Positions 48,714-58,503 are shown, counted from the stretch's first letter. The stretch is 64,000 nt of DNA from Hydrogenispora sp. (GCA_012837705.1 DUQQ01000008.1:1-64000); one strand, 5' to 3'. Translations and numbers: made by a program. The notes: generated by a model from the sequence alone, not told the origin.

Positions 48714-50837
48714 GTGCCCGGGTTAAATCCATTAATGATCAGAAAAAGAACGACCTTACTTCTATTAGGCATTTTCGGCATAATAGGAATTCTGACAGGT
48801 CGTCTTTTCTATATTCAGGGGATAAAAGCCAGTTACTATCAACACTTAGCAGAGGACCAAAGGCTAAGGGATATTCGGGTCGAACCGATGCGCGGTACGA
48901 TCCTCGACCGGAAAATGAATACCTTAGCCTTTAGTTTCGATACGGAAGCTGTTTATGCCATTCCTTATCAGATCAAGGATCCTTTAGGCGATGCGAAAAT
49001 TATTGCCGAAAAATTAAACCTCTCGGAAAAGGAAGTCTATAGTAAGCTGACGAAGAAAGCATCGTTTGTGTGGTTGAAATTAAAACCTTTACCGGAAGAA
49101 GTACAAAAGATCAAAGAAGCGCGTCTGCCTGGCGTAGAAGTTGCGCAAAAAGCGCAACGCTTTTACCTTCAGGGGAGCTTAGCTGCTCATGTCCTGGGGA
49201 TCTCCGGCATCGATAACCAGGGCTTGGAGGGGATCGAAAAATACTACGACCAATATCTCCGCGGAATTCCCGGCAGCGAACAAGCGGAGTATGATTCCAA
49301 GGGTAATCACATACCTTTGGGCGAACGACGGTTCATCGACGCTCAGAACGGGGCGTCGTTAGTTTTAACCATCGACCACGTCATCCAGTATATTGTTGAA
49401 CGCGAGTTGGAAAAGGCCGTTTTAGAAAATGGGGCGAAAAAAGGGGCCGTCATCCTCATGGACCCGATGACAGGCGAAATCCTTGCTCTTGCCAATTACC
49501 CTTCCTTCGATCCTAATCATTACGCCAAGTATCCCGCGGTGAACCGGCGGAATTGGGTCCTTTCCGATCAGTATGAACCGGGGTCGACATTTAAAATTAT
49601 TACGGCCGCGGCGGCACTGGAAGAAGGCATCGTCCGGCGGGACTCCCGGTTTTTCGATCCGGGTTTTATCGTTGTCGAAGACCGACGGCTTAAATGCTGG
49701 CGCGCAGGAGGACATGGTAGTCAAACCTTTGTCGAAGCGGTGGAGAACTCTTGTAACCCGGTCTTTGCTTCACTTGCCCTCCGTATGGGTCAGCAGAAAT
49801 TTCTCCAATATATTCAGGCTTTCGGCTTTGGCCAGCAAACAGGGATTGACTTTCCTGGAGAAGCGCGCGGCATCATCCCCCCGCTCGCGCGGATTAAAAA
49901 CGTTGAGCTCGCCACGATCGGTTTTGGGCAAGGGATCTCGATCACTCCTTTACAGTTACTCTGCGCGCTGAGCGCCATCGCCAACGGCGGTAAACTACTC
50001 GAGCCTCGATTAGTAAAGGAAATCCGCACCCCCGACGGCAAGGAAGTGATAAAAGAGTTTGAAGTGAAGACAATCCGGCAGGTCATTTCCGAACAAACCG
50101 CCAGAGAGCTGGCTTCCATCTTAACGTCGGTGGTGGAAAACGGTTCGGGAAACCGTGCCCGCATTGCCGGATACCGGGTGGCGGGAAAGACCGGAACGGC
50201 GCAAAAGCCGGGAAAGGGCGGCTACGGGCAAGAACGGATTGCGTCTTTCATCGGTTTTGCCCCGGTTGAAAACCCGAAAGTGGCCGGAATTATTATCTTA
50301 GATGAACCGCAAGGCCCGGTTAAATACGGTGGTGTCATTGCCGCTCCTTTTTTCTCGTCGATCGTCGGAGATGTTCTAAGGTATCTCGAGGTTGAACCCA
50401 GTAGAGAGACGGAAGAACGGCGCCAAAGCTACGAAGATAATTCGGTCGTCGTTCCTAACTTGTTACACTTGCCAAAAGGGGAAGCAATTCAGATTTTGAA
50501 ACAGATGGGATTGACCCATCGTGAACTTGGGGTGGGGGAATATGTTATTGCCCAGAATCCAAAGGCGGGTGTTGCGGTCGAACCGAAGACAACCATCTTA
50601 CTTTATTGTGATGAAGAATCAAGATATCTTAGAGAGCATTCCACGGTTTTAGTACCGAACTTGGCAGGATTTACGCCACAGGAAGCGGCTAAGGCCCTGA
50701 CGGAATTGGGGTTGAAAATAGCGGTTAATGGCTCGGGGATCGCCTATCAGCAAATCCCAGCTGCCGGGACACGGCTTTCTACCGGGGCGACCGTGACGGT
50801 ATACTTTATTGCGCCCGACGCCGGCCGGAACCGCTAG
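48714..50837 (+). CDS. class B penicillin-binding protein (FtsI/SpoVD type) with PASTA repeats
   Basis: Septal or spore-cortex transpeptidase. 707 residues: N-terminal membrane anchor (TTLLLLGIFGIIGILTGRLF), dimerisation domain with RGTILDRK, transpeptidase motifs GSTFKI (SxxK), SCN (in ENSCNP) and KTGTAQ, and two C-terminal PASTA domains (VVVPNLLHLPKGEA and TVLVPNLAGFTPQEA). The single gene lies where B. subtilis has pbpB and spoVD; only one copy is present here, so it may serve both division and cortex synthesis. GTG start with AGGGGAGG six bases upstream. Confidence 0.93.
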   Translation: MPGLNPLMIRKRTTLLLLGIFGIIGILTGRLFYIQGIKASYYQHLAEDQRLRDIRVEPMRGTILDRKMNTLAFSFDTEAVYAIPYQIKDPLGDAKIIAEKLNLSEKEVYSKLTKKASFVWLKLKPLPEEVQKIKEARLPGVEVAQKAQRFYLQGSLAAHVLGISGIDNQGLEGIEKYYDQYLRGIPGSEQAEYDSKGNHIPLGERRFIDAQNGASLVLTIDHVIQYIVERELEKAVLENGAKKGAVILMDPMTGEILALANYPSFDPNHYAKYPAVNRRNWVLSDQYEPGSTFKIITAAAALEEGIVRRDSRFFDPGFIVVEDRRLKCWRAGGHGSQTFVEAVENSCNPVFASLALRMGQQKFLQYIQAFGFGQQTGIDFPGEARGIIPPLARIKNVELATIGFGQGISITPLQLLCALSAIANGGKLLEPRLVKEIRTPDGKEVIKEFEVKTIRQVISEQTARELASILTSVVENGSGNRARIAGYRVAGKTGTAQKPGKGGYGQERIASFIGFAPVENPKVAGIIILDEPQGPVKYGGVIAAPFFSSIVGDVLRYLEVEPSRETEERRQSYEDNSVVVPNLLHLPKGEAIQILKQMGLTHRELGVGEYVIAQNPKAGVAVEPKTTILLYCDEESRYLREHSTVLVPNLAGFTPQEAAKALTELGLKIAVNGSGIAYQQIPAAGTRLSTGATVTVYFIAPDAGRNR

Positions 50838-50906
50838 TGGAATAATATGCTAAAAAATGTCAAGAATAGCAGTGGGCGAACAAATTTAAAGTTGAAGGTG
50901 TTACCG

Positions 50907-52379
50907 ATGAAGTTAAAAACAATTCTGAAGGGAATTTCGATCCGTCAATTCAATGGCGATCCAAACGTCCAGATTTCAGCGGTTGTTACCAATTCGCAAG
51001 CAGTTACTCCCGGCTCATTATTTATCGCCTTAAAGGGTTCGCGCCATGATGGGCATGATTTTATCGCTGATGCCGTGGCAAAAGGGGCCAGCGCCGTCAT
51101 GGTGGAAGAACCGGTTACGGTGGCGGGAGGAGTAAGTGTCGTTCAGGTCGAAGATACGCAGCGTGCCCAAACGCTGGTGGGGAAGAATTATTACGGGGAT
51201 CCGGCGACCAAACTTAAACTGATTGGGATCACCGGAACGAAAGGGAAAACTACAACGGCCTTTATGATCTACTCTATCTTACAAGCCGCCGGTTTCAAGG
51301 CCGGTCTAATCGGGACCAATTGTAATTTGGTCAACGGGGAAAGGCTTCCCGCCGTAAATACCACCCCTGCATCCCTGGAACTACACCGTCTTTTTGCCGA
51401 GATGGTGAAAGGCCAAACTGAGTATGTGGTGATGGAAGTCTCCTCTCATGCCATTGCACTGGAGCGGATTGCCGGTTTAAATTTTTACCGTGGTGTTTTT
51501 ACCAATATCACCCGCGACCATTTGGATTTCCATCATACTTTTGATGAGTATTTAAAGGTGAAAACCAGGTTTATTACGAACTTATCGTCGGTGGCCGCTA
51601 AAGCCATCATCAACTTGGATGATCCCTACGGCCCCCATATTGCGGCGACGACGGACGCCGAAATTATTAGCTATGGCTTGGAAAAAGAGGCGCTGGTACG
51701 GGCGGAAAACATTAAAACAACCATGAAAGAGACCAAGTTTGATTTGGTTAGCCCCAATGGGACTATCTCCATGCGCCTTAACTTAATAGGCCGCTTTAAT
51801 GTTTATAATGCTTTAGCCGCCAGTGCCGTTGGCTTTTCCCTTGGTCTCCAAGAAGAGACGATCCGTCGCGGACTCGAACAGCTGGAAGGGGTCCCGGGGC
51901 GTTTTGAGCTTGTACCAACCACCGGTGATTATACCGTGGTGATTGATTACGCGCATACACCCGATAGTTTAAAAAATCTGTTGATGACCGCCCGGGCTTT
52001 GGTCAAAAACCGCTTGATTACAGTCTTCGGGTGTGGCGGAAACAGGGACCAAGGGAAAAGGCCGTTGATGGGTGGCATTGCCGCGGAGTTAAGTGACTAT
52101 ACGATCATTACCAATGATAATCCCCGGTGGGAAGACCCGGAAGCCATTGCGGAACAGATTAAAGCCGGGTTTTTGGAAAGAAAGCCCGATGGTGACATTA
52201 CCGTGCTCTTGGACCGGGGTGAGGCAATTCGCAAGGCGGTGTTGATGGCCCAGTCCGGCGATATGGTGGTTATTGCCGGCAAAGGACACGAAACCGATCA
52301 GGATTTTGGCCGCTACAAAAGCCATTTTGATGATAAAGAAGCCGCACAAGCAGCGGTGAAAGAGAAAGAAGAGGCCTAA
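50907..52379 (+). CDS. murE: UDP-MurNAc-tripeptide synthetase MurE
   Basis: Adds the third residue to UDP-MurNAc-L-Ala-D-Glu. ATG 50907, six bases after AAGGTG, gives 490 residues and the usual N-terminus MKLKTILKG; the track's 50847 start adds 20 non-conserved residues. ATP site GITGTKGKTTT, then VSSHAI and NITRDHLDFH (carbamylated-Lys region nearby) and TNDNPRWEDP. The DNPR motif indicates meso-diaminopimelate as substrate. It is followed by murF after five bases. Confidence 0.96.
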   Translation: MKLKTILKGISIRQFNGDPNVQISAVVTNSQAVTPGSLFIALKGSRHDGHDFIADAVAKGASAVMVEEPVTVAGGVSVVQVEDTQRAQTLVGKNYYGDPATKLKLIGITGTKGKTTTAFMIYSILQAAGFKAGLIGTNCNLVNGERLPAVNTTPASLELHRLFAEMVKGQTEYVVMEVSSHAIALERIAGLNFYRGVFTNITRDHLDFHHTFDEYLKVKTRFITNLSSVAAKAIINLDDPYGPHIAATTDAEIISYGLEKEALVRAENIKTTMKETKFDLVSPNGTISMRLNLIGRFNVYNALAASAVGFSLGLQEETIRRGLEQLEGVPGRFELVPTTGDYTVVIDYAHTPDSLKNLLMTARALVKNRLITVFGCGGNRDQGKRPLMGGIAAELSDYTIITNDNPRWEDPEAIAEQIKAGFLERKPDGDITVLLDRGEAIRKAVLMAQSGDMVVIAGKGHETDQDFGRYKSHFDDKEAAQAAVKEKEEA

Positions 52380-52384
52380 ACGAG

Positions 52385-53794
52385 ATGCCAAAATTTACAA
52401 TTGAAGAAATAGTTAAAGCAACCAATGGTCTGCTTTTAGCGGGCGGAAGCCAAGCACAGATTACTGGCGTCAGTATTGACAGTAGAAGTCTGGTCCCGGG
52501 GGATGTTTTTTTTGCGTTGAAAGGACCAAATTTTGATGGCCACACTTTTGCCGCGGCAGCCGCGGAGAAGGGTGCGGCGGCGATCGTCAGCGGGCGAGAG
52601 CTTGACCTTCCTCCCACCTGGTCCGGCGCGGTGATCAAAGTACGTGATACCCTGCAGGCTTATGGTGATTTAGCCCACTACCATCGGCAGCGTTATGCCT
52701 GTCCGGTAATCGGTATTACCGGGAGCAATGGCAAAACCACCACGAAAGAGCTGATCGCGGCGGTTTTAGGGGAAAAGTACAACGTAGTCAAGACGGAGAA
52801 AAACTATAATAACGAGATCGGACTACCGCAAACTTTGTTCAAGATGGACAATACAACCGAGGCAGTAGTCGTAGAGATGGGCATGCGCGGTAAAGGTCAG
52901 ATCGCTTATCTGGCAAAGCTGGCGCAACCGACGGTCGGTGTTATTACCAATATTGGTGTGACCCACCTGGAGCTGTTGGGAACGCAGGCAGCCATCGCCG
53001 CCGCTAAGGGTGAACTCATCGATGGTCTTCCCCCGTCGGGACTGGCCGTACTCAACGGCGATGATCCTCTGGTGATTCCGATGGCCACAAAATTTGCGGG
53101 AGAGAGCCTTTTCTATAGTTTAAAAAAGCCGGACGGCTTTGGAAAAATCGAACCTGCCCTCTATCTGGTAGCAGCTACCACCAAAGGGGACCGTGAAGTG
53201 GTGACGGTCGACGGCCGCTGGGGCCAATTTGCTTTTACCCTGCCCTTGCTAGGACGCCACAATATCGCTAATGCTTTGGCGGCGCTTATTGTCGGTCTGT
53301 CTTTGGGCCTAACCCCGGACGAAGCAGTCCGCGGCTTGCAACGGGTCGACTCCGTCGACAATCGGCTCCGGAAAATACAAGTCGGTGGGATTACCGTTTT
53401 GGATGATACGTACAATGCCAGCCCGCCTTCGGTCCAGGCCGCTCTGGAAGTTTTGCATAAATTAAAAAACCCCGGACGTAAAATTGCCGTTTTAGGTGAC
53501 ATGCTTGAACTGGGCACCGTTGCCCGGGAAGCCCACTATAAGACCGGAGAACTTGCCGCTGCATATGGCTGTACGGCCCTGTTTGCGTACGGTCCTTTGT
53601 CGGTGGCAATGGTGGAAGGAGCAACGCAAAAACAAATTTACGCTCGCCATTTCGCCACCAAAGACGAACTTTGGGTGGAGTTGCAGACGTATTTAACTCC
53701 CGGCGATGCGGTTTTATTCAAAGGTTCCCGGGGGATGGCCATGGAAACCCTGGTTGAAAAGGTCATTACCCACAATAAGGGGGGAGAAGAATGA
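52385..53794 (+). CDS. murF: UDP-MurNAc-tripeptide-D-Ala-D-Ala ligase MurF
   Basis: Attaches D-Ala-D-Ala to complete the pentapeptide precursor. 469 residues. ATP-binding GITGSNGKTTTKELI, then NYNNEIGLPQTL, VEMGMRGKGQIAYL, LNGDDP and LDDTYNASPPSV, all diagnostic for MurF. The ribosome site is weak and the gene is likely coupled to murE. Its stop overlaps the mraY start by ATGA. Confidence 0.97.
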   Translation: MPKFTIEEIVKATNGLLLAGGSQAQITGVSIDSRSLVPGDVFFALKGPNFDGHTFAAAAAEKGAAAIVSGRELDLPPTWSGAVIKVRDTLQAYGDLAHYHRQRYACPVIGITGSNGKTTTKELIAAVLGEKYNVVKTEKNYNNEIGLPQTLFKMDNTTEAVVVEMGMRGKGQIAYLAKLAQPTVGVITNIGVTHLELLGTQAAIAAAKGELIDGLPPSGLAVLNGDDPLVIPMATKFAGESLFYSLKKPDGFGKIEPALYLVAATTKGDREVVTVDGRWGQFAFTLPLLGRHNIANALAALIVGLSLGLTPDEAVRGLQRVDSVDNRLRKIQVGGITVLDDTYNASPPSVQAALEVLHKLKNPGRKIAVLGDMLELGTVAREAHYKTGELAAAYGCTALFAYGPLSVAMVEGATQKQIYARHFATKDELWVELQTYLTPGDAVLFKGSRGMAMETLVEKVITHNKGGEE

Positions 53795-54771
53795 GAATCC
53801 CATGGTTCGGCCTGGCCTTAGCGGCCACTACCGGCTTTTTAATTGTTATTCTGTTCGGGCCTTTTGTCATTCGTCTTTTAACCAAATTAAAGTTCGGGCA
53901 GACGGTACGGAGTGATGGGCCCAAAACCCACCAGACCAAAAGCGGCACGCCGACGATGGGCGGTGTCCTTATTTTGTTCGGGATTACCGCTGGAACCATT
54001 GCCGGACTAGCGGGTAACTGGTCCTACAATCTGCTTTGGACGCTCTTCATCACCCTGGCCTATGGTGGTTTAGGTTTGCTTGATGACCTCTTAATCATCG
54101 TTCTCCACCGGTCTTTAGGCTTAAAAGCCCGTCAAAAACTACTTGGACAAGTGTTCTTTGCGGGACTCTTCGGCTTGTATGTGGTGCAGTCGGGAGTGAT
54201 GGAGACCTTGAAGATCCCCTATTTCAATACACATTTGGCCTTCATCAATCCGGTATTGACTTTTTTATTTGTGGTCTTTACTTTAGTCGCCATGTCAAAC
54301 GCGGTTAATCTCACCGATGGTCTGGATGGTTTAGCCAGCGGCACTACTATGATTGCCGGACTGGCCATGGGTATCTTGGCGCTGGTCCAGGGGGAAGCCG
54401 GACTGGCGATCTTTGCGGCGGCTCTTGCCGGGGCTTGTCTCGGTTTCATCTGGTTTAATGCGCCACCTGCTCAGGTTTTTATGGGGGATACAGGGGCCCT
54501 GGCCCTTGGTGGGGCGCTCGCCGCGATTGGTATACTGTCCCGGACTGCTCTTTTTCTTCCCATTATCGGTGGGGTATTTGTGGCCGAAAATCTCTCCGTC
54601 ATTCTTCAGGTGTTTAGTTTCAAGACGAGAGGAAAACGGATTTTACGGATGGCTCCTTTACACCACCATTATGAGTTAGGCGGGATGTCCGAAAGTAAAG
54701 TGGTGGTTCGGTTTTGGGTTGTTAGCATCTTACTGGCATTATTAGGCCTGGCCGGTTATAGAATAGGATAG
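53791..54771 (+). CDS. mraY: phospho-MurNAc-pentapeptide transferase MraY
   Basis: Membrane enzyme that makes lipid I from UDP-MurNAc-pentapeptide and undecaprenyl phosphate. 326 residues, about ten membrane helices. Signatures: KTHQTKSGTPTMGGVLIL (part), GLLDDLLI, the Asp-rich NLTDGLDGLASG and the carboxy signature MAPLHHHYELGG. GGGGGGAG lies upstream of ATG. The next gene is ftsW; murD, which is between them in most Bacillota, is absent. Confidence 0.97.
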   Translation: MRIPWFGLALAATTGFLIVILFGPFVIRLLTKLKFGQTVRSDGPKTHQTKSGTPTMGGVLILFGITAGTIAGLAGNWSYNLLWTLFITLAYGGLGLLDDLLIIVLHRSLGLKARQKLLGQVFFAGLFGLYVVQSGVMETLKIPYFNTHLAFINPVLTFLFVVFTLVAMSNAVNLTDGLDGLASGTTMIAGLAMGILALVQGEAGLAIFAAALAGACLGFIWFNAPPAQVFMGDTGALALGGALAAIGILSRTALFLPIIGGVFVAENLSVILQVFSFKTRGKRILRMAPLHHHYELGGMSESKVVVRFWVVSILLALLGLAGYRIG

Positions 54772-54814
54772 GTAGTACAAATTAGGTCGTTATGCTCAGA
54801 AGTGGGGTGAGGAA

Positions 54815-55915
54815 ATGAAAGCTGGAAAACCGGATCTGTTCATCTTTTTAGTGGTCTTGTTTCTGTTAACCCTAGGCGTGGTGATGGTGACCAGCGCAAG
54901 TTTCCCCCGGGCCTTAAGCGATACCGGCGGGGCCGATCCCTTTTCTTTCGGCAAAAAGCAGCTGTTTTTCACCCTTCTTTCCTTGGTCATGATGGTGGTA
55001 ATGATTAACTTTGACTATCATCGGTTTCGCCGCTTTACGGTTTTGTTTGCGATTACGGCCCCGATCTTACTAGTTTTGGTCCTCTTGTTGGGTGACGAAA
55101 TCAACGGGGCGCGGCGGTGGTTTGATCTTAAAATCTTTAATTTTCAACCTTCAGAGTTTGCCAAACTCGCACTCATCTTTGTCCTGGCCCATTATTTAAC
55201 CGAGATTGGGCCAGAGGTGCGTAAATTTTCAACGGGGATGCTCATTCCCCTGATTTATGTGGGCTTAATCTGTGGTTTAGTCATGTTGGAACCGGATTTG
55301 GGGACCACCATTGTTATTTTCTCCATCTTTTTGGCGATGCTTTTTGCCGCGGGCGTGCGGATCAGCCATCTCTTTTTCATTGCCATGACCGCTGTCGCCG
55401 GGGTCGTTGTCTTAATTATCAGAGAACCCTACCGTTTACAGCGCTTTTTTTCCTTTATTGACCCAACGCAAGACCCCCAGGGCGCGGGATGGCAAATTCT
55501 CCAGTCCTTGATGGCCTTAGGTTCCGGTGGGATCATCGGGTTAGGGTTAGGGCGGAGCCGACAGAAGTTTTTCTACTTACCGGAACCCCATACCGATTAT
55601 ATCTATTCGATTATTGGTGAAGAGTTGGGCCTCCTCGGCACCATGCTGGTCTTGTTGCTCTTTCTTTGCCTGGCATGGCGGGGTTATAAAATTGCCTTGT
55701 CGACCAAGGATACTTACGGAAGCCTCTTGGCGGTCGGGATCACCTCTTGGCTTGTGATTCAAGCATTGATCAATATTGCCGTGGTGACCGCCACCATTCC
55801 GGCGACCGGAATTACGCTTCCCCTTTTAAGCTATGGCGGCTCATCATTGGGCTTTACCATGCTGGCGGTCGGTATTTTATTGAATATCTCCCGCAACCCA
55901 CGAGAAAGCCTATAG
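54815..55915 (+). CDS. ftsW: lipid II polymerase FtsW/SpoVE (SEDS family)
   Basis: SEDS glycosyltransferase that polymerises lipid II, working with the class B PBP. 366 residues, ten membrane helices. Signatures: GVVMVTSASFP, NGARRWFDLKIFNFQPSEFAKL (part), MLEPDLGTTIVI, and PLLSYGGSSLGFTMLAVGILLNI near the end. GGGTGAGGAA precedes ATG. The 180-base gap to murA has no ORF of note; murG, murC, murB, ftsQ, ftsA and ftsZ do not follow. Confidence 0.95.
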   Translation: MKAGKPDLFIFLVVLFLLTLGVVMVTSASFPRALSDTGGADPFSFGKKQLFFTLLSLVMMVVMINFDYHRFRRFTVLFAITAPILLVLVLLLGDEINGARRWFDLKIFNFQPSEFAKLALIFVLAHYLTEIGPEVRKFSTGMLIPLIYVGLICGLVMLEPDLGTTIVIFSIFLAMLFAAGVRISHLFFIAMTAVAGVVVLIIREPYRLQRFFSFIDPTQDPQGAGWQILQSLMALGSGGIIGLGLGRSRQKFFYLPEPHTDYIYSIIGEELGLLGTMLVLLLFLCLAWRGYKIALSTKDTYGSLLAVGITSWLVIQALINIAVVTATIPATGITLPLLSYGGSSLGFTMLAVGILLNISRNPRESL

Positions 55916-56098
55916 ATGTTGAGCGGGAATCGGTTCAAACGGGGGACAAACCTGGCCCGTTGTCACTAAGATGATGTCTTTTGCATAAAATACCTACGTC
56001 AAAACTTCGTGTTGAAAGGATCGTCCCGATAGCTCAAGCGCACTCCGGTTTCGTTTTACAATGTAATTAATGATTCGGCAAGAATGGAGGTGACACGG

Positions 56099-57361
56099 GT
56101 GGAGCAGTTGCATATCGATGGTGGACAGCGGCTGCATGGCCAAGTTCGCATTAGTGGTGCTAAAAATGCGGTTCTCAAACTTATGGCGGCTTCTCTTTTA
56201 GTCGAAAACGAGTGTATTATTCGGAATGTCCCCTTAATTCAGGATGTTTTAACCATGATTGAGGTGTTACGCAGTTTAGGGGTGGAGATTTCCTGGGAGG
56301 AAGAAGCCGTTCTAAGGATAAAACCAAAGAAAGACTTGAACTTCGTCGCTCCGGATGAACTAGTCAGGGAGATGCGCGCCTCCGTTCAGGTGATGGGTCC
56401 GCTACTAACGAAAATTGGCCGGGTTAAACTTTATCAACCCGGGGGCTGTGTCATCGGACAGCGCCCGATCGATTTGCACCTTAAGGGTTTCCAAGCATTA
56501 GGTGCTAATGTTGTGGAAGAGCACGGTTATGTTTATGCAGAGGCGAAAAAGCTCAAAGGGGTCGATATTCACCTTGATTTCCCCAGTGTAGGGGCGACCG
56601 AAAATATAATGGCTGCTGCGATCTTAGCGGAAGGCACGACGGTGATCAAAAATGCGGCCAAAGAACCGGAGATCATCGAAGAACAAAACTTTTATAATCG
56701 TTTAGGGGCCCGCATCAGAGGAGCGGGAACGGATACGATTCGGATTGAAGGCGTGCCGGCTTTGCGATCGATACCGGTCGATTATACCGTTATTCCAGAC
56801 CGGATTGAAGCGGGAACCTATATTTTAGCCGCCGTGATTACCGGTGGGGAGATTACCCTTCTCGATGTGATTCCCGAACATTTCGAAGCTTTGACCTCTA
56901 AGTTGAAAGAGAGTGGGGTCCAAATTGAGATTGACGGTGACACCATGAAAGTTACCGCAGACCGAAAGCTGAATCCCATCGACATTACGGTCTTGCCGTA
57001 TCCAGGGTTTCCCACCGATTTACAGCCGCAAATTACGGCTGTTATGTCCCTGGCCGACGGAACCAGCCTGATTACGGAGAATGTTTTTGGTGCCCGTTTC
57101 CGTTACGTTGATGAATTAGTACGGATGGGTGCCAACATCCGCGTGGAGGGAAGAAGTGCGGTGGTGAAGGGCGTAAAACGCCTGACCGGCGCGGCGGTTA
57201 TCGCTCCGGACCTGCGGGCGGGGGCCGCACTGGTGCTGGCAGGCTTAGCGGCTGAAGGAAAAACCGTAATTGAAGGCGTTCACTATATTGACCGTGGGTA
57301 TGAACGGATCGAAGAGAAATTATCCGCATTAGGTGCGGATATTACCCGGATTACCATTTAA
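56099..57361 (+). CDS. murA: UDP-N-acetylglucosamine 1-carboxyvinyltransferase
   Basis: First committed step of peptidoglycan synthesis: enolpyruvyl transfer from PEP to UDP-GlcNAc; fosfomycin target. The track starts at ATG 56084 inside the ribosome site GGAGGTGA; GTG 56099, five bases after it, gives 420 residues. Signatures: SGAKNAVLKLMAASLL, the catalytic cysteine in PGGCVIGQRPID (fosfomycin-sensitive form), SVGATENIMAA and GFPTDLQPQ, with DLRAGAALVLAG near the C-terminus. Placed at the end of the mra cluster instead of murD/murG. Confidence 0.96.
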   Translation: MEQLHIDGGQRLHGQVRISGAKNAVLKLMAASLLVENECIIRNVPLIQDVLTMIEVLRSLGVEISWEEEAVLRIKPKKDLNFVAPDELVREMRASVQVMGPLLTKIGRVKLYQPGGCVIGQRPIDLHLKGFQALGANVVEEHGYVYAEAKKLKGVDIHLDFPSVGATENIMAAAILAEGTTVIKNAAKEPEIIEEQNFYNRLGARIRGAGTDTIRIEGVPALRSIPVDYTVIPDRIEAGTYILAAVITGGEITLLDVIPEHFEALTSKLKESGVQIEIDGDTMKVTADRKLNPIDITVLPYPGFPTDLQPQITAVMSLADGTSLITENVFGARFRYVDELVRMGANIRVEGRSAVVKGVKRLTGAAVIAPDLRAGAALVLAGLAAEGKTVIEGVHYIDRGYERIEEKLSALGADITRITI

Positions 57362-57460
57362 TCAAAATACCTCCCACCGCAATACAAAAAATAAGGAATA
57401 TTTTTCAGGGAAAATCGTAACATTTAAGGAGAGAACTATTTTTCAGGGGGAGGGCTAAAT

Positions 57461-57943
57461 TTGGAAACCAAAAAATCACTGAAGGCCTTTACTTCAATAT
57501 TGACCAAAGTAGCCGGTCTGGTTTTCTTTGCGTTTCTTGCCATATCTTTGGGGGTAATCTTTGGTACCTTATTTAAAGACTGGGTCAGTGAAGACCCATT
57601 GTCTCCGGTTCAAGGACTCAACGAACCATACCAGGAACCGTTGTCGATTAAACTTCCTGATCAGGAAGGACCGAGCGACACCAGTAGTAGTTATTTATAC
57701 TCCGACGATTATTTCCCGGCAGACAAAACGGTCAGCTTTAAAGTTCAGGTCGGCCCCTTCCAAGTAAGGGAAGAAGCCCTTCAGGTTGCTGGCAGTTTGC
57801 AGAGTGAAGGGTATCCAGTGTTTGTCAGTAAAGGTCTGCCTTGTTATGTTCAGGTTGGCGCATTTTCCAATCCGAATAACGCGAGCAACCTCCAGAATGA
57901 ACTCCTGAGTAAAGGTTATTCCGCCTATATTAAAGAAGAATAA
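57461..57943 (+). CDS. SPOR-domain membrane protein
   Basis: A 160-residue protein with a short cytoplasmic N-terminus, one membrane helix (VAGLVFFAFLAISLGVIFGT), an acidic and Ser/Pro-rich linker (residues 45-85) and a C-terminal SPOR-like domain (FKVQVGPFQVREEALQVAGSL and CYVQVGAFSNPNNASNLQ as the two half-repeats). SPOR domains bind denuded septal glycan, so a role in division or spore cortex is likely. TTG start preceded by AGGGGGAGGGC. Terminator follows. Confidence 0.85.
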   Translation: METKKSLKAFTSILTKVAGLVFFAFLAISLGVIFGTLFKDWVSEDPLSPVQGLNEPYQEPLSIKLPDQEGPSDTSSSYLYSDDYFPADKTVSFKVQVGPFQVREEALQVAGSLQSEGYPVFVSKGLPCYVQVGAFSNPNNASNLQNELLSKGYSAYIKEE

Positions 57944-57989
57944 TCAGCTGGACAGTGATGGAAGCGGTCCGCGAAACCTTCCAAAACGG

Positions 57990-58038
57990 CAATTCTTTTG
58001 TAAAGCAGGATTTAAAAAAGAATTGTCGTATTTTTTTT
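57990..58038 (+). terminator. intrinsic terminator after the SPOR gene
   Basis: Ten-base-pair stem CAATTCTTTT/AAAAGAATTG with a 16-base loop, followed by TCGTA and an eight-T run. Confidence 0.75.
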
Positions 58039-58101
58039 GTAGGCTCTTTTATCCGGAATCCAGAAGTGACCATAGTGAAATTGCCATAAGGAGAGGGCTG
58101 G

Positions 58102-58503
58102 ATGAAACTGATCGCGATCCAAAAACTGCTGAACGCAACCATTCTGACCGGAAAAGAACTGTTGGACCACCTCGAAGTCAAAATGATCTGCGGTTCGGAC
58201 CTGATCAGTGATGTTTTATCATTTACGAAAGAACGATCCCTTCTCCTGACCGGCTTGACCAACCCCCAGATCATTCGGGCTGCTGAAATGATCGATCTTT
58301 GTGGAATTGTTTTTGTACGTGGTAAAAGACCAGGCGACGATGTCATACGCATGGCTCGTGAACGTAAGATTCCGCTCCTCGTTACCGAACTACCGCTTTT
58401 CGAATCTTGTGGTGTACTATATAACGCCGGCTTACCAGGTTGTAGTGGGCTAAGTTTGGCTACCGGGGGTGACAAAAGTGTCGCAGCCCCGCGTCCTTCT
58501 TGA
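58102..58503 (+). CDS. DRTGG-domain protein, first copy
   Basis: A 133-residue protein resembling the DRTGG domain found in pta-associated and hydrogenase-associated regulatory proteins (CGSDLISDVLSF, LLLTGLTNPQIIRAAEMID, GIVFVRGKRPGDDVIRMA). Ligand and function are unknown. ATG with AAGGAGAGGG upstream. It begins the hydrogenase accessory cluster; its 3' end overlaps the GHKL gene by about 26 bases. A second, related copy is at 60308. Confidence 0.82.
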   Translation: MKLIAIQKLLNATILTGKELLDHLEVKMICGSDLISDVLSFTKERSLLLTGLTNPQIIRAAEMIDLCGIVFVRGKRPGDDVIRMARERKIPLLVTELPLFESCGVLYNAGLPGCSGLSLATGGDKSVAAPRPS

